Made by a program: the position numbers and the translations under genes
Assembly (NCBI GenBank): GCA_036939755.1
Contig: JALLAZ010000413.1
Coordinates: 1-15,799 of the forward strand
Reading direction: 5' to 3'
DNA from: Stephanodiscus triporus
Taxonomy: Eukaryota > Bacillariophyta > Thalassiosirophyceae > Thalassiosirales > Thalassiosiraceae
DNA length: 15,799 nt
Notes under the pieces: model-generated
Seen by the model: the letters and a program-made list of their open reading frames with translations, nothing else
Database searches by the model: none
What the model was told of the DNA's origin: nothing
Shown: positions 9,801 to 14,759 of the stretch, piece after piece
How the letters are laid out: every line of letters begins with the position of its first letter
How positions within the stretch are numbered: position 1 is the first letter of the stretch

Positions 9801-12800
9801 CAAGCATTCGTTGACATATGGAACAAAACAGACGCTCTCGCTGAGAAAATCAACAACATTAATCTTGTCACACCATATAAAATATCAGCAGAACTAAATG
9901 AAGGAGACATTTCAAGCCAATTGCAGTTGGTTGCAAAGCTCATTAGATTAAGAGATCAGCGTGGGAAAGGCATCAATCGTGATGTCTTTTATTGTGAGAT
10001 GGGTGGGTTCGACTCGCACTTTCATCTTGCAGAGGTGTTGAACGCTAAATTGCCAAGTCTGAATCATGCTGTGGCAACCTTTTGGGCCGAGATTAAAGCT
10101 CAGGGCATGGCAAGCAATGTAGTTGTAATTCAGGGCTCTGAATTTGGCAGAACTATGACACCCAATAGCAACTGGGTGAGTTCACGTTGCATTACCACGA
10201 GTTGACTCGGAGAAGTTGCATTTCCTCATCAATACTCTCTTTATCTTGTTCATTTCCAATATTGCGACAGGGCACCGATCATGGTATGTTCTTCTCAGCT
10301 TCATCATCATCATCAAATCTCAGAGCTTACACTCAGTTTATATTCATTGATTCGTTTTCCTTCCTTTTGCCCGTCCACACATCTAATACGACAGGATGGG
10401 GGGGAAATTACTTCATGTTCGGTGGGGATGTAAAAGGCGGTAAGATCATGGGAAAATACCCATCATTCGGATCGTCTGATCCAACGAATATCGGAAGAGG
10501 TCGGATGATGCCCACCACATCGTGGGATGCTTTGTTCTATGCCCTGACCCAGTGGATGGGAATTTCCATCCAGGATCAAATTGACTACGTACTCCCCAAC
10601 GCACAGAACTTTGGCTGCGATCTGTTCACTGATTATGACCTCTTCAAATCTGGAAGCAATATCTTGAACGGTTGCGGAGGCAAGTTATAATGTGCGCCTG
10701 AGGTGCTCTTTTAATGGAATGATTCTTCTCATCGTAGAAATTTTCCCTCCCCATTTTTTATAGGCGTTACTCATAAGGTTCCTATGGTATTTCGAGTGCC
10801 ATTATCATCAGACCGGCGCCGACGTCTTGGAGAAGACCTTGCCGATGACGTACGCGTCCGTTTGTTGACGGGAGAAGAGCAGAAGGAAGTCTGCAGATTA
10901 GCAGTACTGACAGCAGCGAAGCGATTTCAATTTGACAGTACCTTATCACGTTGTTATGTTGATGACCAGACTATTGCAGATTCCGATATGCCAGGATTTT
11001 TCGATGTTGCGAGCGTTGCTGTTATGAATTTCGATGGCAATGGTGGAATCCCAGATTCGATAGCAGAAAGCATTGCCGATGTAAAGAATGTTGAGGAAGT
11101 GGCCACTATAGCAGCTGTAGCAGCCGCAGAAAATGTTATTGCGGGTGCAATTAAAATCACAGAAGAACCATCTTCGGCGCCATCTTCCAGCCCCACAATT
11201 TCACCCCGGCCATCTTCCAGTCCCACAATTTCACGCATGCCAACAAGCAATCCATCTGCATCCCCATCTTCCAGCCCCACAATTTCACACGAGCCATCTT
11301 CGAGCCCCACAGTATCACGCATGCCAACAGGGGCGCCCAGTTCATCACCCACTATTTCCAAAGCACCATCTTCTGCGCCAACGATCTCACATGAACCAAC
11401 CGTTTCGATGGAACCCACTCCCGGTCCGACTGAACGCAAAGTCTTTCAAGAAAATTTTTTAAGCAGGGATATTGGTGCGGTTGCATATTCTGGCCTATCG
11501 GTTCAAGTTGGAAGCGCACCAGGACTCTACACTATTCAAGGCAGTGGGGCTCAAATTTCTGTAAGTTGTATTTCGGTTGCAGTTTCAAAGTCACATATTT
11601 TTTGCCATTACTCATCGAGTCCTTTTCGATTCTTTAGGGTTCATCTGATAGCTTTCATTATATGTACATTGAGACCTCGGGCGATGCTACCTTCACAGTG
11701 CTCATTGAAGGGATGCAAGCCAACTCTCATTGGGCAAAGGTAGGGGTCATGTTCCGCAGTCAATTGACTTCGACCTCAAGTCATTATTCAATTTTCCAGA
11801 CGAATTCGCAAGGAATATCACAGCAGTATCGTCACTGTTCGAAGTGTAACACCACCCACTACGGCACTTATCAGCAGTATTCGTCTGTTTGGTTGAGGGT
11901 AGTCAAAGATGGTAATGTCTTCAAAGCTTTCTACAAGCCCAGTTTTCTCGAACAAACGGATCCTTGGTATCAATTCGGGTATCAGTTGTCCATGAACGAC
12001 ATTCCTGCCAATGGCTACTTTGTTGGGGTTGCGGTATCGTCAGGGATCACAAGTATGGCAACCTCTTATGTATCCAACATTCAATTAACAAGGACCTGTA
12101 GTAGTAAGAGCATCACGCTGCAGCAGTGTGATCAAGCAAGCAACTGTGAATCGGGATCCGTCAGTGGCTCGTGCTACAAAAATGGCGAAGTCCCATCATG
12201 GGAATCACTGGGACCAGTCTCAAGCGTATTTGACACTGGCTCTGATGTGACCGCTTTTGGATGCAATAAAGATGACACTAAAAACGACGCTTTGGATATG
12301 ACCACCAACATGTTTGTTTGCAATCGCAAACGTTTGCTCAATCAGCCTACCGGGCTCATTATAAAGCCTTCTCACAAACGTTTGTCCATAGCAGAAGGTC
12401 TTCGTGTATATGCCAACAGCAAATGCTCTAGTTGTGATCCGGTATGTCGTTGGTTTATGATGCATGTAATCATTTATGCCATTTTTGTGTTAAATCCATT
12501 CACCCACTCCCCTCCGGCAGGTGACTTACAAGTTGGAAGGTCGTTTGTATAACGGCTGGATCCTTATTAGTCAAGGTGATTTGCCATGGAAAAATTTAAG
12601 CAGCTTTCCTCGCAATGATTTTCTTGGAGTCGACATTTCATCGTCATACACTAGCGGCGACAATTCACTGAAATACACGGAGGTATCATTCCACAACCAT
12701 AACTATAACGTTTGCGGCTCCCCCCCACTCAAGAGTAACTATCGAGGCACAATCAATTCCACAATTAGCGGCCAGCCATGTCAATCGTGGCCTTCCGAGA

Positions 12801-14759
12801 CCCACGTTGACTATCCTTTTAGTGGATTGGGCTATCACAACTACTGTCGTAATCCCAATAACCAACCTGGTGGGGCTTGGTGCTATACCACCAATGTGGA
12901 TATTCCATGGGAATATTGCGAAGTGCCTAACTGCAGGAATGACCCAGGTACTTTGAATAAATATGTTGAGTACAAGATAACTTGGATTGCAACAAGAAAT
13001 CCAACTCAAGAGTCTTTGGAGCTCGCAGAAATTGAGATTCCTGGGTTGCTTGGGGAAGAGCGCGCACATACACCTCTTGAATACGAAGGAGAATATGTAT
13101 CATCTGTCCTTCTCGGCGGCTCCCAGATCACGTTGGTGAATGGATACAGTAATGGTGCTGATTGGGACCGACTGTCGGTTGACAGATCAACCCAAAAATT
13201 TGTCATGTATCGGAACACTTTGAATGTTACTTCAGGTTTGTGTTTGTTTTTGGATTATTTACCTTCCATTGTGTTTACACCGTATTCTCATTACCACTGC
13301 TCCACCATCTTATCAGGCATAATTGTTTCACCATCTCATGGCCAGATGTCTGTGGTGACTGGCCTTCGTCTATACATGGCCAATAACCAACCTGGTGCTG
13401 ACCCCGTCAGTTATCGCATCTCAGGACGCCTCATGTCTGGCGCCAATGTCAAGAACAGTGTAAATGGTTTATGCTGGAGTGTTGGAGGTACTAGCTCTTA
13501 CGGTTACGGCAACGCTTTGATGGGAAATACTAATTGTAGTATTTCTGACTCGCGTCAGAAGTTTTACATGAACTCTTTAGGGGAAATCAGAGTCAAGAGT
13601 CTTCCTGGGTATTGTTTAGACCATCGATATGGGTTCTATCCAGAGTATTACACATCTAGTTGGTTTATTCCGTGTTTCAGTGAGAGCCCATACTACCAGG
13701 ATCCTGCTTATCAGTACATTCGAGGCAAGTGTGATTTGTGTGCGTTGATGATATCTCTTTCTGAATGCATTTTTGAATACTAATCATCGCACTTTCTCGA
13801 ATTTCCCCTTTTCAATACCAATATAATATGTTTCAATAGACTACCACAGATTTATTTTGGATACAAAAAATGGACAGCTGTCATCTCCTCCGAATACATG
13901 GTCCAATTATTTCCTCCACGGAGCTAAGGAATCTTGCCTTGATTATGACCCCCAATGGGGTAAATGGGCCTATAAAGGTGGAGTTTATCCTGACAAGTGC
14001 ACTGGTGCGAAAAGTCAACAGTTTGTTTTCTTCAACGGTATCTTCGCAAGTGGTGGAAATACGCAAAATTGGACACTTATCTCCGAGGGAACCCTTCCGT
14101 GGATATCAGAATATTCCAGGAATCCCTTGGGATTTGAAATTTCATCCAACTATGAAGATGCAGATGAGGGTAAATATTTCATGGAGGTGCCATTTTATGA
14201 CAACACTTCGCCGTACTATGAGTACAAAATTGAATTCCCTGCACTGAGAGATCCGCAGTCTAGACTGATCCATTTTGCAGAAATAGAACTCCCGGGACTA
14301 TTGATGGGTCAATCAACAACTGCAACGTCCCCTCCAACGACTAAGCCAACAAAAAAGCCGACCCAAAAACCAACATCCAAGCCAACATTCAAGCCAACAT
14401 TACGGCCTACTAGTGGTAATTTCATCATCAGTAAAAAGAACAGATGTGGCTCAAGTGAAGTTGACGCACGTGAAAGTTGTGGCAAAACTTGTCAGAAGGA
14501 TAGTGAATGTCCCACGGTCGCAGGGAAAAAGTTGCGATGCTTCAGTGTTGCGTCAAATTATTGTGACTCCATACCTAGCCGAAACTACACCAGCCCAACG
14601 ATTAGTAAGGTTACACAACGATGTGGATTGACAGAGATCTACGCCCGTACATTCTGCACAAAATCTTGCTCTCGAGATTCTGACTGCACTGGTGTTGGCG
14701 AGACATGTTTAAAGGTGCTTAGTAATTATTGTGGCTCGTCGTTTAGTGAAAATTATTAG
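815..14759 (+). CDS. Giant secreted DUF1800-DUF1501 fusion protein with lectin/kringle modules (23 exons, 3,924 aa)
   Basis: This is a spliced gene and the span includes introns. Start ATG 815 has A at -3, an in-frame stop at 734-736 upstream with no other in-frame ATG between, and opens a clear signal peptide. The stop is TAG 14757-14759. The spliced frame stays open for 3,924 codons, and protein motifs continue across the junctions. The protein joins DUF1800 (unknown function) to DUF1501 (alkaline-phosphatase-like fold, metal-ligand-like GGFDSH, SEFGRT and GTDHG motifs), then adds DUF1349-like, discoidin-like, kringle and beta-trefoil modules and two Cys repeats. No transmembrane segment or GPI-type tail is visible after the signal peptide, so the inferred location is secreted or wall-bound. 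Catalytic activity and substrate are unknown. The pair of DUFs being neighbours in bacteria is established knowledge; a role in glycan or phosphate/sulfate ester processing is inference. A split into two genes is possible but nothing in the sequence supports it. Confidence 0.85.
1397..1849 (+). other. DUF1800 N-terminal segment
   Basis: Residues ~195-345. The stretch RFLQKNTFGPTAAELDDL (200-217) matches the opening of DUF1800 proteins, which read like a helix followed by a TFGPT-type turn and a helix. It is followed by LDWVVSQMD (252-260), a YWRSRLNPR segment (275-283) and PCEKHSRWRKFAF (297-309). Residues 20-195 upstream are not recognised. The domain does not finish here: the core resumes more than 1,000 residues later, after an inserted block of beta-sandwich modules and a long variable region. 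Confidence 0.7.
2006..2101 (+). other. Intron 1
   Basis: The donor GTGCGT follows a Pro codon at 2003-2005 and the acceptor lies after ctccatttcaag. The 96-nt intron is a multiple of three but contains an in-frame TGA (2051-2053). Splicing joins the Ala/Pro/Ser linker on both sides (LAPTP to SISSAPTSS), supporting a single gene rather than a stop at 2053. Confidence 0.8.
2129..2671 (+). other. Beta-sandwich, CBM-like module 1
   Basis: Residues ~407-587 have the pattern of galactose-binding-like carbohydrate-binding modules of the CBM4/9 type: an N-terminal strand with NILVLGDMEGS, an internal SGAASLKLLG strand, the KAGDIFRVSLKVRV strand and a closing ASFFVDDVRM strand, which is the usual last strand of that fold. 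Exact family and ligand cannot be assigned by eye. It lies inside the interval that separates the two parts of DUF1800. Confidence 0.5.
2744..3214 (+). other. Beta-sandwich, CBM-like module 2
   Basis: Residues ~612-768 repeat the same fold pattern as the preceding module: IANPNFEYSYQYW at the start, a RGSVLTQNIF strand, IPGKLYRFSFLTKIE, and the closing SIAGFKELD strand. It is separated from module 1 by a Ser/Thr-rich linker (588-610) and followed by a Pro/Ser linker (777-789). Two tandem sugar-binding-like domains in one 1.3-kb exon suggest duplication. Confidence 0.5.
3278..5174 (+). other. Lineage-specific part of the DUF1800 region
   Basis: Residues ~790-1359 (exons 2-4). A Cys-containing stretch (YQLCEVDEV, 831-839; IGGSCRSIRHGNPTV, 854-868) leads to NPVIDGGG (974-981), a Cys-rich section, and CWENVHPDLL (1189-1198). 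An acidic loop at 1163-1174 resembles a single calcium-binding loop. I recognise no separate named domain. It sits between recognisable N-terminal and core DUF1800 motifs, so it is either a large insertion or part of a divergent eukaryotic DUF1800 architecture. Confidence 0.5.
5175..8924 (+). other. DUF1800 core and C-terminal part
   Basis: Residues ~1360-2247, exons 4-14. Diagnostic stretches in order: DQLCQRMAWSLYELL (1371-1385), IRHCFGSYFDILKEMTYSP (1407-1425), PDENYAREVMQLFTVGL (1452-1468), TYTNLDILSNARILTGF (1488-1504), a later FLANLIRYPSSAPFISKSL helix region (1971-1989), NIREPLLKVM (2056-2065), a SPEAELL element (2124-2130) and the closing LAAPEFHTSN (2238-2247). These follow the order known for the bacterial family. 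About 460 residues between 1504 and 1970 are larger than I expect for bacterial members and include many Cys. Function of the family is unknown. Confidence 0.85.
8352..8586 (+). other. Intron 12, unusually long (235 nt)
   Basis: The donor GTGAGT follows DNPPEI and the acceptor is after aaaatctgaag, restoring IGDYSTSVGFLGF in frame. It is more than twice the length of any other intron except the 103-115 nt ones, and has a G-rich 5' half with a small hairpin (8423-8445, GATCGG arms). No open coding exon is needed inside it and none was seen. Confidence 0.7.
10271..10283 (+). other. 13-nt microexon (exon 17)
   Basis: Thirteen bases, ggcaccgatcatg, lie between an acceptor (atattgcgacag) and a donor (GTATGT). 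They encode Gly-Thr-Asp-His plus one base of the next Gly. With exon 16 ending in ...SNW and exon 18 starting at 10395, the join gives SNW-GTDH-GWGGNYF, the conserved DUF1501 motif. Without it the frame breaks and the motif is lost. Confidence 0.88.
10284..10394 (+). other. Intron 17, stop-free and a multiple of three
   Basis: This 111-nt GT-AG intron reads open in the coding frame. If retained it would add 37 residues between GTDH and GWGG of the DUF1501 motif without a frameshift or stop. A pyrimidine-rich tract precedes the acceptor at 10394. Confidence 0.75.
10680..10763 (+). other. Intron 18, probable GC-AG intron
   Basis: The junction GAG|GCAAGT at 10677-10685 has the strong exon-side and intron-side match expected of GC donors. 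The acceptor after cattttttatag gives GCGG-VTHKVP in frame (phase 1). The only nearby GT that keeps frame (10671) has a weak context (GTTGCG). The unspliced frame meets a stop at 10688-10690. Confidence 0.7.
10814..10825 (+). other. Tetra-arginine putative processing site
   Basis: Residues 2728-2731 are RRRR followed by Leu, immediately after the DUF1501 domain. This fits the furin-type R-X-K/R-R pattern and also the RXL pattern cut in several diatom cell-wall proteins. Cleavage would separate the DUF1800/DUF1501 half from the ~1,190-residue adhesive half. Cleavage itself is inference. Confidence 0.35.
11165..11434 (+). repeat. PSSSPTIS mucin-like repeat linker
   Basis: Residues 2845-2934 are built from degenerate Pro/Ser/Thr units (PSSSPTIS with variants PRPSSSPTIS, RMPTSNPS, HEPSSSPTVS). 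At DNA level a 24-nt block beginning catcttccag recurs at 11181, 11211, 11265 and 11295, the first and third copies identical. It separates the enzymatic half from the DUF1349-like domain and is likely O-glycosylated. Such linkers are typical of diatom extracellular proteins. Confidence 0.9.
11438..12093 (+). other. DUF1349/concanavalin-like beta-sandwich domain
   Basis: Residues ~2936-3128, split by intron 19 (11561-11637). The start (KVFQENFLSRDIG) and the sequence GDATFTVLIEGMQANSHWAKVGVMFR, followed by a long run of strands, SVWLRVVKDGNVFKAFY and YFVGVAVSS, match the DUF1349-type pattern in which a W-x-K-x-G-x-M-x-R strand and a later W-x-R strand alternate with glycine turns. This fold commonly accompanies sugar-active or adhesive proteins. 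Two Cys (3043 and 3046) form an extra CxxC-like pair. Confidence 0.6.
12226..13054 (+). other. Discoidin-like module 1, interrupted by a kringle
   Basis: Residues ~3173-3422. The stretch PSHKRLSIAEGLRVYA (3220-3235) runs into YKLEGRLYNGWILISQGDLPW (3247-3267), then ISSSYTSGDN and EVSF, and after the kringle EYKITW...ELAEIEIPGLL (3394-3421). The pattern is of a galactose-binding-like (F5/8 type C-related) beta-sandwich seen in diatom and bacterial proteins. Module 2 aligns with it strand by strand. Confidence 0.6.
12713..12934 (+). other. Kringle domain
   Basis: Residues 3309-3382 contain the six kringle cysteines (3309, 3331, 3353, 3365, 3377 and 3382) in the expected order. Family motifs are present: NYRGTINSTISGQPCQSW, then YHNYCRNP, AWCYTTN and WEYCEVPNC. 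About 74 residues, close to the normal kringle length. It lies within one exon. Kringles bind lysine-bearing or other extracellular ligands in animals; the partner here is unknown. Confidence 0.92.
13236..13316 (+). other. Intron 21, stop-free and a multiple of three
   Basis: This 81-nt intron (donor GTTTGT, acceptor cttatcag) reads open in frame. Splicing joins LNVTSG to IIVSPSHG, matching the PTGLIIKPSH of module 1, so excision is the expected form. Retention would insert 27 residues. Confidence 0.75.
13439..14054 (+). other. Beta-trefoil (R-type) lectin-like domain
   Basis: Residues ~3524-3690 show three approximate repeats, each with a first Cys (3535, 3582, 3651), a second Cys about 20-21 residues on (3556, 3602, 3672) and then Q-F/Y (Q3563, Q3615, Q3679). 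Two first-Cys sites are in the classic CLD motif (3582-3584 and 3651-3653). Three-fold Cys...Cys...Q spacing is characteristic of R-type sugar-binding trefoils. Intron 22 falls in the second repeat. This is a lectin-like fold, not evidence of any toxin. Confidence 0.65.
13725..13839 (+). other. Intron 22, probable GC-AG intron
   Basis: The donor again reads GAG|GCAAGT (13722-13730), identical to that of intron 18. With the acceptor after tttcaatag it gives YIR-D-YHRFILDTKNG in frame. An alternative GT at 13731 would also keep frame, adding two residues (GK) and changing Asp to Tyr at the junction, so the exact donor is uncertain. A TACTAAT near-branch-point sequence occurs within it. Confidence 0.6.
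14337..14411 (+). repeat. PTxKPT linker repeat
   Basis: Residues 3785-3809 are a run of five-fold Pro-Thr-Lys type units (TTKPTKKPTQKPTSKPT then FKPTLRPT), coded by repeated ccaac-rich DNA. The basic Pro/Thr repeat is common in stramenopile secreted proteins and links the last discoidin-like module to the Cys-rich tail. Confidence 0.88.
14445..14732 (+). other. Two C-terminal Cys-rich repeats
   Basis: Residues 3821-3861 and 3880-3916 share the pattern CGxxEx-AR-x-C-x-x-x-C-x-x-x-x-x-C ... NYC. First copy: CGSSEVDARESCGKTC then SECP and SNYCDS. Second copy: CGLTEIYARTFCTKSC then SDC, GETC and SNYCGS. Repeats of this kind end many diatom surface proteins; binding partner unknown. A linker of about 18 residues separates them. 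Confidence 0.75.

Larger units (their letters stand above)
9061..10679 (+). other. DUF1501 domain (alkaline-phosphatase-like superfamily)
   Basis: Residues ~2268-2710, exons 15-18. Family landmarks appear in order: YKAIVYISLSGGVDSFNIL (2270-2288), VFFANMGHLHKP (2353-2364), TDLFSHHTM (2376-2384), EMGGFDSHFHLAEVL (2552-2566), VVVIQGSEFGRTMTPN (2593-2608) and GTDHGWGG (2612-2619) followed by FGGDVKGGKIMGKYP. The His/Asp motifs GGFDSH, SEFGRT and GTDHG correspond to the metal-site motifs expected in this superfamily. All are intact, so the domain looks functional rather than decayed. Bacterial members often carry a Tat signal; here export would be by the signal peptide 2,250 residues upstream. 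Confidence 0.9.
13091..14303 (+). other. Discoidin-like module 2, interrupted by a beta-trefoil
   Basis: Residues ~3435-3773 over exons 21-23. The segment IIVSPSHGQMSVVTGLRLYM (3484-3503) and SYRISGRL (3514-3521) pair with module 1, and after the trefoil NWTLISEGTLPW (3695-3706), FEISSNYEDADEG, MEVPFYD and EYKIEF...FAEIELPGLL (3746-3773) complete the fold. The same positions in module 1 lack the trefoil but have the kringle in a later loop. Confidence 0.6.
815..14759 (+). other. Exon-intron structure of the giant gene
   Basis: Exons: 815-2005, 2102-3445, 3540-4597, 4691-5259, 5346-5560, 5641-6351, 6437-6469, 6558-6799, 6903-6950, 7061-7551, 7651-8162, 8264-8351, 8587-8729, 8829-8931, 9008-9335, 9419-10175, 10271-10283, 10395-10679, 10764-11560, 11638-12441, 12521-13235, 13317-13724, 13840-14759. 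Intron phases in order: 0,0,2,1,0,0,0,2,2,1,0,1,0,1,2,0,1,1,0,0,1,1. Twenty introns are GT-AG and two (10680-10763 and 13725-13839) are read as GC-AG. Each junction was chosen by donor/acceptor quality plus maintenance of frame and protein-family similarity. Least certain are the acceptors of introns 8 (6902) and 9 (7060), which were chosen mainly because other nearby AGs give stops, and the GC donor at 13725. Confidence 0.8.

Noticed and set aside
11165..14411. CRISPR-like repeats
   Set aside because: The repeats are coding Pro/Ser/Thr and Pro/Thr/Lys linkers with no uniform spacers.
815..14759. Bacterial origin of the window
   Set aside because: Many spliceosomal-type introns with GT-AG borders and mixed domain modules mark a eukaryotic nuclear gene, despite bacterial-type DUF1800 and DUF1501.
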